64,000 nucleotides of DNA from Stercorarius parasiticus (GCA_013396915.1 VWZL01000264.1:248001-312000); one strand, 5' to 3'; counted from the first letter of the stretch, positions 39,421 to 53,120 are shown. Notes: generated by a model from the letters alone, not told the origin. Numbers and translations are program-made.

Positions 39421-40119
39421 GGATTTTTTGCATCCTCGTTTGAACTATCATGCTAAAATAGCATTGTCAGACTAGATATATCATAAATTTGCAGTTATGT
39501 CATAATAATTATGTCACTATTAGTGATTATATCAGCTTTAGAGTTTTTATTCCCTGTCCTATTGCCAAGTTCCATGAGGACACAAGCTGTGATTTAGATT
39601 GAAGCTCTGAATTCTTTTTTCTTGTGGACCGGACAAGGCACTTCCAACACCACACATCCGTTATGCATTCATACATATCTACGTGCAGCCATATTTGGGT
39701 AATACATTCTTTTTTCTCCCTGTTCTGTAGTGATATAATTAGACATGCAACCACATTTACCATTCTCTGGGAGTTGTTCTATTTGGAGACCTGTGCTCCT
39801 GCTTAGCATAGCTGAGAAGGCCTAACTTCAGGGAACAACTCACTGCTCAGTTAGTTAAGGCAACATTGTTCAACATACGTCTCACGTATCCCAGGATTAT
39901 AAATGTTCTTTTACATTACTGTCTGTTCATTTTCGATCTAGACCCTAATCCAAGCAAAGAGTAAATCGAATCATAAGAAAAAATTAGAAAAGGATGGATG
40001 GGTGAGCATACAAAGAATACCACCTTGAAAGATTCAGTCACTTGTGTCAAATGAGGCATCAGTAGTTAGCCTAATGTCTCGACTTTGTAAAGCCGCAGCA
40101 TGGAGATTATCTCCTGGCA

Positions 40120-40300
40120 TTCACTGATGCAATTATCAGTGTTGAGCTATTCAACTTTCGATAATTAATGTGCTTGCTTTGTCCATATTTGCATTTTAAA
40201 CTGATGTCAGATGACTGTATAATTTATATTTGCATCTTCTTTAGGCTGCCATTATAAATAAATGAACATTTGAGTATTGCATGTCAATGTCTTAAAAGTC
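40120..40300. promoter_or_regulatory. candidate conserved enhancer with two octamer sites
   Basis: Within 180 bases there are two exact ATTTGCAT motifs (40187-40194 and 40228-40235), a TAATTA site at 40163-40168, TGATGCAATTATCA (40126-40139) and a further ATTGCATGTCAAT (40276-40288). ATTTGCAT is the POU-domain (OCT/BRN) octamer core, and TAATTA is a homeodomain core. Clusters of POU and homeobox sites in AT-rich, non-repetitive DNA are typical of conserved neural-development enhancers. No experimental or conservation support is available here. Confidence 0.35.
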
Positions 40301-40974
40301 CCCTCGGGGCTTCCTTGGCGGGAGGTGGTTCTTTCTGTCTTTAAGATAGAAAGGGTCAGACTTGGAGCAGAGAAGCTATAATCTAGAGAAGGCTAGAAAA
40401 TGTGAATAGTTTCAATGGACAACAGGAAAAAAATTAACTAAGCATGTAACTAACCCAATTACATTTGGGAAAATCATCTCAGCTACACTGAGGATTTATG
40501 TCCTCTGGGGCAGTCAATTGAATATGACTGTCCTGTACTCAGAGACAGGATTCCAAAATAATATTGCTCTTTTCCTTGCCAGTTTAATAATGGAGATTTA
40601 TTGACAGATTCTTCAATCTGGTGTGCCCAGAGCATACTTTGCAGTGCAGATTTTACTAACCCCATTATCTGTTATTTCTTCGTAAGGTGAGAAATTAACA
40701 GTGAAGAGCTTTTTTAAAAACTTCACCAAATAAAGGTATTTGGGGCTGTGAAACTACAATCTTTGTTATGTGGCTACGGTTCCGTTCTTTTACTTCAAGG
40801 TACTAATCCTAGGAGGCTTAATTTGGAAGTTTGAAATAGTTTTTCTGTCTGTTTAAACAGTTTGGTTGCCTTCATGAAAAAAGCAAGTTTATGTTAAAAT
40901 TCAGGAAATATATTGTAAAAGTGCACAGGGATTATAAGGGAAGCCAGTGTATTGCAATCTAAAAATTCTATGAA

Positions 40975-41115
40975 GTGGCTCATTTATTTGCCCCATGACT
41001 CTGTAAAGTCACTAGATAGACAAATGCATTATGCACATAGAGGACTGGAGACAGAGGTTATGTGATGCCCAAGGCCATTCAGTGAGTCAAAGCTGAGCCA
41101 GGGTGAAGTTCCCAT
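40975..41115 (+). mobile_element. MIR SINE relic
   Basis: The segment GAGACAGAGGTTATGTGATG followed by CCCAAGGCCATTCAGTGAGTC and GAGCCAGGGTGAAGTTCCC matches the central part of MIR (in its consensus: gaggttaagtgacttgccc, then aaggtcacacagc). The upstream part at 40980-41030 is weaker. MIR is an ancient tRNA-derived SINE shared by amniotes and is rare and diverged in birds. Confidence 0.72.
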
Positions 41116-41119
41116 TTTA

Positions 41120-44100
41120 GTGTGCCTATTAATAACACCAGCACAGACAAACTACATGAAAGAACTAGATTTGGGGGCTCTGTGATGTCAGCATGGTCTG
41201 CAAGGCTGAAATATCATTTGTTTCCGTCTAACTAATTATTATACATAAATATGACTAGATCAATATCTTATCTGAAGGCCTTCTCATACTTAGTGGTAAT
41301 AATCTCTTTCTTCTTTCCCAGCTGAGGCCTTTTGTTTTTCCTTTGCAAACAGAAAAATGATTCATTTCAACCCTTTTATACCTTCAGCTTTTGAGGACTT
41401 ACAGCTGAATACTGTGTCTGGCATCAAGAAAGACATAGTCACAGCATAAATGAGAGACAGTGTTAACGAGAGCCTGATTTTGCCTGCATTTGTTATCCTT
41501 GTTAAAAGGAGTATTTACATTTAGTAGACTATTGCTGCATTGATACATCATATTCTTTGAGTCTGTATACTTTATCTGGCTTAGATAAAGTTAGTGACTT
41601 TAGTTACTAACAGAAGGTGGCAGAGGAAATGATACTGCATAATGAAGAGAAGTTGGAGTTAGGATCTGCTGTATGTCATTAGTATCTGTCACTGGCTTGG
41701 CTTAGTGACTTGGGCTTGGATTTTCAAGAATGACCACCATTTTTAGATGCCTTTGCTAATGGTTCTCCTTCTTACGATTGCTGGCCTGATCATTATGTGT
41801 AGTAAAACCAAAGTCAATCAAGAATCAGGAAGATTAGAGAAATATTCACTAGAGCTGACTAAAGAAAGTTTGGCAGATTTGATGGAGAAGGTTAAGGAGT
41901 CTATTGCAGCTGTGATTAACTGGAGCCAATGTCCAGAAAGCCAAAAGATGGTATCAGGGATTATTTCTGTTTGTCTTGCAGACTACAGTGCATTATCACT
42001 GAAATTAATGAAACGTTAATGACAATGGTTTGTTTTCCCAAGTAGTTTTAAGGAAAGTTATTAAGTGATTCAACTTTTGCTGATGTGAGAGCTCACTCCC
42101 TTACAATATCAAGGTAATTTAAGTACTTGAATATTATGGAATTTGCAGTGACTGATGCCATTAGAGATGGAATTTCAGTCATAAATTTTGCAAAAAATTA
42201 ATTTGAAAAGAACAGCCATGTATTTCTGAAGGTTAACTGCAACAGAATTGTTGATTGCTGTTGAAGGCTACTTAGAGCCTTCTCTTTATTGATGCCACAG
42301 CCTGTGAAAAGACCTCCAAAGTATACAAGTCAAACATACTTCAATCTATATGGCAGTTGTAGAACCTACATAGAAACTGAGTTATGATACTCTGATATGT
42401 TTTTGACAAAAATTTTAGCCTTGGTGCTTGAGGTCTGTTGCTTTGGTGTCAAACAGGCAAATCAGTTCAGATCTATACTATAGTCCCTGTCTCTCATCCA
42501 TGTGGCATTCAATTTCATTTTCTTTTGCGGAAAAAGGAAGTAAGGGTCTCATGCTCTCAGTCTTCCCCTCCCTCCACAGTGAGGGCAGCCTGTTGGGCTA
42601 TGAGGTCAACTTGGGTTTTGAGCAAAAGAGGAAAAATCTTAACATGAAAATAACTTTTTGGTACTTGTTTTCACTTTAAATACATTCAAGATACCCTAAT
42701 CTGTGCAGCCTCCTAACAGGTTTCCTGGATTCTTCAGAATATCAACAAGAACCAAGTTTGCTCCATTCATTCTTTTTTAACTCAAAGTGCTATTTTCATT
42801 TGTGTGTCTTAAAGAGGCTGATGTTATCGCATCAATGTTATCTTAGTCTTTGTGCAGAGATCCAAGTGATGTCAAAAGGAGCAACATATGCTAAAGTAAA
42901 TTATAGCACCTATCCATTCATCCATGCGTTACATCCATATTCTTATCTCACTTATATTAAAATGTATCACAGTGACCTAAAAAACAGTCCTGGAGTGATT
43001 ATAGTTTTGCAGCAACTTGCAAAAAGATGCAGTGCTTCTGGTAATTGAGGATGCTCCGTCTTAAAACAAAGATAGGATTCTTGCTCCCATCTCACTGCTT
43101 CAGTGTATTCTCCTAATTCTAGTTGCTATGCTTGATTTATGTCTATTTGTTTTTGGACCAACATTGTAATACATCTTAAATAATTAATTTCCCTGATGAT
43201 ATCTTTACCAATAGCACTCACATTCCTGGCTCATTGTTATGATACATATTGATCTTTCTGTATTGTGAGTGACAAGAACAATACAATATTCCAAAGAGAG
43301 ACTCACCCATACTTAAAGGATGCCATCAGTGCTATACTGTCTCTAGTGTCATTATCTTTAGTGGCATATTGTAAAATGGATTTGTCTTTTTCTCAGCTGT
43401 ATCACATTGGGAAGTGTTGGGTGGAAGGAGCTGCACTTTACCTGTCCACCTGTCTCTTCCCACACTCCTCCCAGGATGTCCTGTTACATCTCCATTCCTG
43501 TGTCACTCCCACCCTGCTGTCCAGGCCGTGTAGCCCCTCTCTCATCCTTCCCAGGTAGCCCTTACTGTCTCCCTGTGCTTCTCTGTTATCAGAGACAGAG
43601 GCAGAGGTTGAGGTGAGAGCCAGAAGCAGGCCGAGGCCTACCCCTGCTGTGGAATGATGTGGGAAGAAATGGAGATGGGAGGATCAGAGAGAAGTGGGAT
43701 GCAGAGCATCTTCATGCTTCTGCTGACACCTGGGAGAAGGCTGAGGACTTCTGGTGCTAACAGGGGTCAGCAGTTAGAGAAGACAAAGCTGAGCTACTCG
43801 GACTAGCCAAGCCTCCTCGCACATATCTGCAGCTTGCCACTCTAGGCTGCTGCCTCACTTGCTTAATTCTGCCTCCAATGAGCCGTATATTTCTACTACA
43901 TTTCCTCTCATTTCTGTTACTCTGTGATGTTCCTTCTCTAAACTGATGCTACCTCCCACCATGTTGCCAGCAAAGTTTGTCAGTTCTTTGTTGCAGAGCC
44001 CAGCTCCATGAGACTATTAAAATTCAGACCCAGGCCTTGAAGAATTCTTGTACTATTCACTTTTTGTTGATGATTCCTCTTTCAACACAGTCCCTCAACT

Positions 44101-45430
44101 GGATTTAATAGAATTAGTCTGGTGCAAAGTGACAGCCAGCAAAAATAAAACTGTTCCTTCAATTTTAATGAAGGGCTCAGCCATCTGATCAGGTTGTTGC
44201 AGTGTGGTAAGTTATTGCATGTCAATGGAGCCATTGAGGCTATAGGTGCTTTTAGTCTAACCATTTGCAGAGTAGTACAGGACCAATTAAACCTTTTTTA
44301 AAATGAATTTTAAGCTAAAATTGAAAAGAGTAAACTTAAATAAACAAAAACTCAAGTGAAGAGAATATAACTGGCCAATTACCATGGCTGTGCTCACACA
44401 CAATAACTTACTTATTGTAACTTTAGTGTGCATCTGAGGATGTAATTAAAATTGGAGGGACCCACTTCTGTGATTGTTCAAGTGAAGGAATAACTGTGTT
44501 TTTGACTCGTGTTCTGACTCTAGAACAACTACTATAAGTCAGCCTGGGTTCCACTTCAGCCATTGCCCTTATTGATATCCATTAGCCCTTCGTATATACT
44601 TGTCTCTAGGCAAGGACCATCAAGTATGAGTTATGGAGTGCCTGGCATCATAGCTGCTACTGAATTATAAATTAGTACATTTATAGAGTCGGTCAATCTT
44701 TAGTATCGTGTGGGGGGCTGATTTAATGTATATGCACACACACACTAAAAAGTGTATTAACATAGCATGAGTGTATCCTCAGTTGGAAACGTCTGAAGAG
44801 TTGCTAATCCCCATGAGACCATATTCCTTCTCTAATGCAGATGGTGTTTTCAACTTCCAGAGAGCTCCTGTATGCAGCAGTCTGTTTTAAAAATAAAAAA
44901 CTAACATATCCTGGATGGCATCTGCTTTTTTGTTATTCAGATTATTTCCTTTATGCACATATTGTGAAATAACATACATTGTCTTTCAAATTATAATATT
45001 TATCAATGACACAATTTAGTATGAGATTTTCTAAAACGAGCCCAAACAAACACCACTTAAATGGTTTTCTGTACAGGTGTATCACTGTATTGAGTTTTAT
45101 CTCCCTGAATCCCCAAACCACTGAATTCTGCACAAACTTGTCCTGTCAGTAGAACTTCCTTCAATCAACTTCTGTTTGTGCTGAGGGTAACTTTTTTTTG
45201 AGAGGGGGAAATATGGGATCTAGATTTATATGCATGCCTTGTAACTTGTCTAATGACATGCCAGTTCCTCTGTTAACAGTAAACAATCAAATGCTTTGCT
45301 AACTTCAGCAAAACACATCCAGCTATAATAATTCCTTTCTTCCCGCAGTCTCTGGGAAATGTGTCGAGTCTTAAGATTTCCAGCAAGCTGAGTGCTAACA
45401 TTTGGGACTGAGTATAAGATGGAGCTAAGG
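41120..45430. other. noncoding interval with one 90-codon ORF
   Basis: No recognised gene. It includes an open frame at 41747-42019 discussed under findings, an old repeat fragment at 41712-41756 and a GC-richer pyrimidine/purine-biased patch at 43420-43760. Everything else is AT-rich. Confidence 0.5.
41712..41756. repeat. ancient repeat fragment
   Basis: GCTTGGATTTTCAAGAATGA then CCACCATTTTTAGATGCCTT resembles a sauropsid repeat with GATTTTCAAAAGTGACC followed by ATTTTAGGTGCCT. It overlaps the start codon of the 90-codon ORF at 41747. Confidence 0.4.
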
Positions 45431-45435
45431 ACTAA

Positions 45436-45495
45436 AGGACTGATTCATATTTCTCATTAAGCTAATTTAGTATCAGTGACTTCAGTGAAACTGAG
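45436..45495. repeat. ancient sauropsid dispersed repeat fragment
   Basis: GGACTGATTCATATTTCTCA, then a stretch ending TCAGTGACTTCAGTGAAACT, resembles the same family as the fragment at 26250-26315 (CTGATTCTCATTTAC ... TGACTTCAGTGGAGTTAC). Diverged. Confidence 0.5.
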
Positions 45496-47856
45496 GCAGA
45501 AATTAACCAGTGGGAGAAGAGGGCCAGGCTCAGAGATCAGTCTTATGTTCAGAAGTGACATAGACAGTACCATAGAAATTGTCTCGAAATTGATGAGAGG
45601 CTTTCAGAAGCAAAAATACTTCTTTCAGAGCCTGATCCTCAATCTATTGATACCAGTTTCAGTTTTCACTTTTTGCTTCTAGTGTTATGAGTTGTAAGTC
45701 ATTATATTCTGGATGGCTTTTTAAAAAAAATTCTTTACGTATCAACATCAGGACTTTCCCCATACTGAAAATTAAGCCTTAAAGACCTTCAGTTCACTCA
45801 TATGCACATACAGCATTTTCCCCATCCCTCCAATTAGTTTTATAAATCACTCAAGAAACATTTGCAAGCTAGAAAATGAACAAAAAATTCTCCCATATTG
45901 AAGAGGTGAAAGGTGAGGTTCGAATAAGTTCCTAAAATATTGTTTCAAAGGCTCTTCTAACTTTTGTTTCTGCTGCAGAGTATAATATCTAAGCATTTTG
46001 ATAGGAAATATTATGGGGCTACAATTGTAAAGTATGCTTTTGTCTGTTCTAGCAGCAGATACAGGTAGCTTTTGATTCCTTATTCTATTTGAGGGTCTCC
46101 CTACCTCTAATGCACAGTTGGGCTTTCTAAAACTTCTCCTAATAGGACAACAAACACTAAGTTGCAGTCAAATATTTGGATGATGTACATTAAGCCCTCC
46201 GGGGAATTCTCTGTTTGCAATCATCATATTACTCAACATGAAAGGATAAAGCATAAAGCAATTCCAGTTTTTCTAAAAAGCCTGAAGTACAGGAAAGAAG
46301 AATCCCTTTTCCAGTCTCTGCCATCAGAGATTCCCAGAATTTGGTTTGTACATTCATTAGACATGAACTGTGTTCATCTTTGTGCATTAGTATGTATAAG
46401 TAAAATGTCCCTGAGGATGGTGAACTATTTTTACAAGTATTTCAATAAAATAGTATGTCCTATAAAATTGGAATCTGCACCATTCTTGCAGAGCTTACTT
46501 GGTGCATTTCTGTGAGCATATATAAAAAGAACTGCATGATAAAACCTATTCTTTTTTAGTATAGCTCGGTCTGCTGCATTGGTTTTATGCTGTATATGTC
46601 TTTGTAGTGTTAGTGTACTGCTGTGTGGCAGCTTAAAGGTATTATAGCAGAGCCGGTACACAAGACAAGAAAGCTATGTAAATAACTGTAAATCAGCAGT
46701 AGCAGGTCTTTTTTATAATGTTTCCATGTACCATACATAAAACCATTCCCTGATTTGAATAATTTGCTGAGCTAAATAATGAGACTAACAATATACCTAA
46801 AATAGGGATCAGGCAATAGAAATATCCACAGTTTCAATCAGGATTACAAATTACAGATCTCCAAAAGATGCTAAAAGGTAAGGAAAAAAACCCAACCCCT
46901 GTACCTGATCAAAATTAGTGTCAGTCATTGATTTCTAGAACACAAAGAGACGGTGAGTATAAATGTGTTACTTACAAGTGCTGAGGATTTTAGGGAATGA
47001 AAATGGAGACCAGGAGCTGGAGACTGCCTGCCATGCCAGCAGTGTTGATTTGGAAGCGATGGACACAAATAAACGTTCAGCAAAGCTTAAAAAGCTGCAA
47101 TGCAAGGCTAGCCAAAAGTGTCCATGTCCTTACCGTGCTGTGGCTGGCAGGCAATCCGTGTCTGGGAGCCTTCAGTCCCTCTAGTCAGGCTCCGGGGATT
47201 TTGTTTGCAAGAGAGATTGTCCTTTAAGTGATCAGTGCAGGAAAACAGAGAAATAAAGAGAAATGAGCAAATTGTACAAGGCAAATAGCTGCAGGTCTTT
47301 AGCATGCTCCCTGCGTTTTCCTGAGCTGCATCTGCAGTAGAGAAAATATCCCAAAAATAGCTCAGGCTGCCAATGACTTGCTGAAACCTGAGAAAGAATT
47401 GCTGAATTTAAAGATCTGGGTTGCTGTGGGTGTATGATTAAAGTGAGAAATCGCTGGCAGGAAGAACCTAGGATGAAACCACATGCTTAAGGAGTAACTT
47501 ACGAGTTCACTGGTATCAGAACATGAGCTGACCTCTGATTTCCCCCTCCTCCACCTAATGCCAGTTAACCCTTAAGAGTTCAGCATGGAAGAAAGTTCTG
47601 CAATAGCAGATGGAAGAGGAAATATGACCAAAAAAAGTTCTTTACAACTGTAATATCTGTGATGTAGTGACAATATTTTATAGCAGTGCCCTATTTCCTA
47701 AACTTCAAAGCAGTCAGGCAAGCTAATGTTTTGCAGAGGTCTTGGAAACTGCACAGTTCTAACTTCTGGAAAGCTCAGTGTTGTGTATATGCTAAATGCA
47801 CCCTTTAAGCTGTTTGTGGTTCCACAAAGTGAAAAGGATTTCAGGTAAACTTTTGA

Positions 47857-47895
47857 GGAAGGAAGGAAGGAAGGATAACATAACATAACGTAACA
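47857..47895. repeat. GGAA microsatellite followed by ATAAC repeat
   Basis: Four to five GGAA units are directly followed by ATAACATAACATAACGTAAC-type pentamers. Two unrelated short tandem arrays abut each other. Confidence 0.9.
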
Positions 47896-48621
47896 CTTCA
47901 GGAAATTTTCAGCAAACACCGACTTATGGACAAAATATGAAGAATTGCCAGAGTATTTGGCATAGCCTTGGAGGAGGCACTGGTGTCTCTATGCTGTGTC
48001 CAGAACACATTACAGTAGCTTAAGGACTGCTCCAGGTTGTTCTAGTCTATAAGTGTCCCCTATGGATTCCTTGCTTTTACACAGCTCACTAGAGTGTAGC
48101 ATACTTTAGCCCCAGTCCTCAGCTTGCTCCCTGGCACTTTTTTATGTTACTTCCCTGATTTAGAAGAGAACAAGAAGCAGTTGGCACAAAGCTGGGCACA
48201 TTGGCTTGACACCAGTTAAGTTTCCCAAGTAGTGCCAAAAGTAATCCTCAGTAACCTATTTAGGACAGTATTAAAGCTGCCAGAGCATGGACTAGGAGCT
48301 AGTCCCCAGTTTTCTTTGTACTGACACTGAAAAGGGAAAAAGCTTCAGTACTATAACTGGGTTAGATTTAAGCCACATGGGACTGGATTATGAGAAGCTG
48401 CTGCTTTGGAAAGCAATTGTGCATCTGAGAGAAGAGCCGAATATTGCCCTTTCTTCAGAATGTGCTTTTGTTTTAACATCAGTTTTTTAAGATGCGCCAA
48501 ACAATAATGGCATCATAGGGAGAACAAAATATTTAATGTGCTTCAACCACAGTGGTGTGTGATCACTTAATCATTCTGATATGACTGTCCACTTTACACA
48601 ATGAAGCTATATTTCTTTTTT

Positions 48622-48639
48622 TATATATATATATATATG
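48622..48639. repeat. (TA)n microsatellite
   Basis: Nine uninterrupted TA-type dinucleotides following a T run, with further TATATA patches at about 48675-48695. Confidence 0.9.
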
Positions 48640-50725
48640 TATCTCAGCATTTTATCTTGAAATGCTGTGTGTGTGAATATATTTAATATATATAGTTGCT
48701 GTAGTTTCACACTCACAGTGACGTATTGTGGGGCTAAGGAGTTAAACATTTGTCCTATGAAAATAAAGGCAGTTAAGTTGCACATGTGCAAGGGCAGCTG
48801 AGAATGCCTGTCTATGACATTCCCTTTTATAGGTGCTGTGGAGAAAAAGGACCATTATTGGGTCTTTTGGTCTATCTACAGTTCTAGCTGTTGTGATCAT
48901 AAGTGTTGTTCTAGGAGCTAGAAGACTAGACAATCCCTGAAGCAAGCTGGTCATTTCATTTGTATTTATACCCCAGCAGGCACTTTCTGAAGTAATTTCA
49001 TTTCTGAAATGTAGAATATTAGAAATTATGGCCTAAATAATTATGACTCATGTTGAAGCATTTACTCTTAGACAAAAGGCAGTATCTAGTGTTGGTATAT
49101 ATTATCTCATAAATGTCATGGTGAGCTCAGGAAGTCTGATTACTAATCTCCTAAAAATTCCTAATGCAAACCTCTGCTGCTGTCTTTGAAGCAGCAAGTG
49201 ATAATGCAAAAGACTTTGTAGGCACCTTTTTTGTAAGTTAATAAAGCCTAAAGCCAGTAGTAATGACAGCTAGTGGGTAATTCATCATGTATGGTACACT
49301 GCTAGTGATATATCAGCATAAGACTATCATTAGAGGCTAGTGTCTGTGCGTTAGCAGATGAACTGTGCATTAAAAAATGAGGGTTTTTTTTCCCCACAAA
49401 TGAGGTCATTAATTCAAACACTCTTTTTGTCTCTCCTTGTTATGAAGAGGTTGCTAATGCAACACAACAAAGCAGTGCTTCATCTCGAACAATTGGAAAC
49501 TTAGTATTCTGAACCATTCTCCCTTTGTTCCATTCTCTCTTTGTTGAATTTCATTAGTACTGAGAGTATAGATCATAAATTATATATATGAGATAATGCA
49601 TATTTTTGGTTTGTTTTTTTTTTAACTTAAATATAACATAGGGCAAAAGTGAAAAGAAAAGAGCATGACAGAATTCTGAGCAGAGAACAGATGGGTGGTT
49701 TGGCATGGAAACAAAGACGCTAGCATACGTTCATTGTTCTTATAGTGAAACACTAATCCTTACGATGCCTATCAAATAGATGTATGGAGAAAATTCATCT
49801 TCCACTAAGTATGATGTTTTATATCATGATACCTCTAAATTATTTAATAGGCTCTCGAGAGCTAAACATTTGAATACTCTTCAATTCAGTCATTTCATCA
49901 TATGACTAGAGTTTTGCCTGAGCACCCAAGTGGTTTAGCGTAAGCTAAGTGCTGGCTTTCGTCTTTAATTTCTCTGTAAAGAAGGGGAGGAGTACCCAAA
50001 ACTGACTTAGCTGTGAGCCTATACAGTCTAGTGTGATCAATAAATCTGCTGCTGTTGTGTCTGCATGCACATCAGGATTTGGATTTCAGCATCCAGTAAT
50101 GTTAGAGAGTTCTTGTCTATAAGCGTTGGTTGATCTGGAGAAACAAATTTCTGTTTCTGCCAGTGCAATCCAGTCACCAGACCAGTGTGGCTGTACATGA
50201 GGATTCTGTTACAGAAACTTGTTGAGCAAAATGAACTGGATGAAGCAGGTGAATATTTCACACACTTCACTGGGGCAGGATGTCACCAATTGTTTTTCCT
50301 ATTAGACAGTCTCTTGTTCAGGGACCACTTTGGTGCATGAACTTCAAAATTACGTCTGCCACGTGCAAATCACTGAAGTAGAAACATTTCTAGTGGATTG
50401 GCAGATAATTATCTTTTAATGACAATGCTAGAGTTGGTACAAAAATGAGATTTTGCATTATCCAAAACTGTGACCATGATTTGAAAAAAAGGCCTCAAAT
50501 GCCAGCGCTGGTAAGATCAGTGGGAAGAGAAAGAGCACAGTATCTTACACTGCAGTATGAAAACTGTAAGGATGAATCACCTGAAGTAACTTGCAGTTAA
50601 AAAACCACCAAAACTCATATGAGAGCTTTCTGAAAACAAAACAAGGTAGTCATTAAATTAATATAATACCTTGGCTAGTAGGTTGGAGAAAATCCTTGTT
50701 TTAATAACATGAAGGAACATTGAGG

Positions 50726-50790
50726 AACTCCTGGTCCCATTGAAATCAATAGGAAAACTCCTTTTGAGACAGGGTGCTAGATGAGGTCCT
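50726..50790. repeat. ancient sauropsid dispersed repeat fragment
   Basis: CTGGTCCCATTGAAATCAAT then AGGAAAACTCCTTTTGAGAC resembles the CCCATTGAAGTCAATGGCAAAACTCC form of an old sauropsid repeat. Confidence 0.5.
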
Positions 50791-53120
50791 AATTAAAGTA
50801 GTAAACTTGGACAAGATCTGCTGGAAGTGTCTGTTAATGGTGAAGTAATTAATGGCCTTGAGAATAATATATTATGCTTTCATGAAATGCTAGAAATATA
50901 ATGCCCAGCTCAAACACCTGTGTTTGAGGTACCCACAAAGGCAGTTATCTTCTGTCATTTCGTACCTTGTGAAATTTTAGTAGTTGTGTTGAATACATGG
51001 ATTTTCAATAAATCCTTTGTTAAAGCAGGTAAGGTACTGAATAGAGCTTAATCATAAATTGTTGTTTGAAACAGCTAGAGGCATAATCCCAATTCTTCAT
51101 TGACAAGGTGAATTTAACTGTCTGATGTGATGTATTTCTTTTTCTTATGAAATTATGTGGAAAGTTGCATGATAGGAATGGAGAAGCAAAATGAATAAAT
51201 CTTGAGATTTTATTTGCTGAAATTTTATTTTAGTCTTTTTTCTAACTTAAAATTGAAAAATATCAGCATTCAGAGCAATTTTCATGGTTTTTACTATGTT
51301 ATCACTAAATCAACACCAAAATATTTTTACCAAAGTTTAACAATGTGGGGTTAAACTGGATCTATTGAATCAAAACAATTGAGAGTTCCTTAGGGCATTT
51401 AAAAGGTTTTCCCCATTTCATTTAAGGTATCAAATCAATCTTCTTCTGTGATGTCTTTCATGTAATATGTTCCTAGATGCTTTGATATTAAGTGACAATT
51501 CAACACAGTAGTTTGGAAAATGCCAATCTAAAAGCCTAAACGTAAGGTCCGCTCTATCTTGGAATAACCTCTTGCTCAGTGTTATATGCTAAATAGACTT
51601 CTGGTTGGAATGCCAGTGAGACTCTGAGTGTGCATTATTTTTAAAGCTGATAGTTTTTTGCCTTCTGTTATGTTCTTAAAGGCATCACTAGTGTCCCAGG
51701 GCATATCATAAGAATAAGTGTTAGTGCCTTGAAGACTGTGTCCAGCTGAATTGTTTCAACAGTAAGGGTCCAGGCTTGATAGGATAGGGCAACCTCAGGT
51801 TTATGGCCTTGATTACTGCAACTGTCTTTTTCCTTGTTTCAGCACAGTGATCCATAGCTAGCACTGTTTATCTAGGCAGTGTGCAAAAATGTGCAAAATA
51901 TTTTGGTTTATGACAGGAACGTGAAAAGTAGTGCCCCTTCCTGTACCTGACAGCTCATTCACATGGGTTTGCTACAATGTATTTCTCCCATTCTAGCTAA
52001 GGCTAGCTGGGTGTAGACTCTTGCTGTTATCTACCAGAAGATATTCACTCATTTTTTCTCTTCTCTCTATTTTTTGCCTTTCTGCCCTACTGTCTGAGAC
52101 TTTCTCCTTTGTGTTTAAAACTCACTTTTAATCCCCGTCTCACTTGCCAAGTGGATTCTGACTGTGGCTCATCCCACCCTACTCTATTCCAGAGTCATAC
52201 TGTTGCCCTGTATTTTGGTTTTCTTCTTTAGTTGGAAACCTACTGTTGGGATGGATAATAGTCATCCTACTACAGGAAAGGTGCCAGTATAATAGAAACT
52301 GTTTGTAAAATTGATTTTCTTTACAGAGGACTGACTGGAAGATTTTGTGAGATCCCTATAAATATTCTGTCACAATCTGTGAAAAATAAATAATAAAAAA
52401 AAAGAAACCAGAGGAAAGCCACAACCCTCCCCTCCCTCTAGGCACTGAATTTCTCATCAGTTGTCTTTGCAAATTTCCGCAACTGCTTTTGGCACCATTT
52501 CAAAAATTCTAACTCTGTGCTATGCTTTGTTTGATTAATGACTAGTTCCAGACATTTTCTCTGGTGATCCTCACATGAGACATAAAGAATTATCAATTGC
52601 CTCAGCAATGTCTGGGAGCAGAGTATGTCAAGGATATAGTTTGCTTCCTTGAGTTTTTAATGAAACATCTCATTGTGTTCCTTGCCCTAAGGTACCAATT
52701 TGATACATTCTGCATCTGCTTGGCCTGAGCATTGCAGGTTTGCCTTAGCAAAGTGAGAGAATATAGTGAGAAATTGCTATTAACAAACACCAAACCCACA
52801 ATTACTCACATGCTATGAAGCATTTGATTTGCCCTTACTATATTTGTTCAATTTTATATATACAGTAGTATAAACCAGAATACTCCAAAAGAACTGACTC
52901 CTGGTTACTAACAACTCTATTAACAAAAGTTTATTCTGAATGTTAGGGAAAATAGTGAGCAAAATGGTTCTGGTTCTGCTCCATTGTACAGCTGTAAATC
53001 CAAATAATTCTTTCTAAACTCACACATTTCAGTACAAGTTGAGTTAGATGATTGGTATATCCTTTCTTGAGATGAGATGAGCTTCACAATGATGAAAAGG
53101 AAAGATACTTTATCTCATGG

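Larger units (their letters stand above)
33465..40100. other. noncoding interval
   Basis: AT-rich with no recognised coding exon. It includes a locally GC-richer patch at 34880-35190, a TATAAAAG motif at 35351-35358 without a supported downstream gene, a weak CR1-like fragment at 35609-35640, an ancient repeat at 39361-39420, and poly-T and G/T runs near 36780-36820. Confidence 0.5.

Noticed and set aside
41310..41330. Acceptor-like CTTTCTTCTTTCCCAG
   Set aside because: No donor at a plausible distance and the downstream sequence is not open in a convincing frame.
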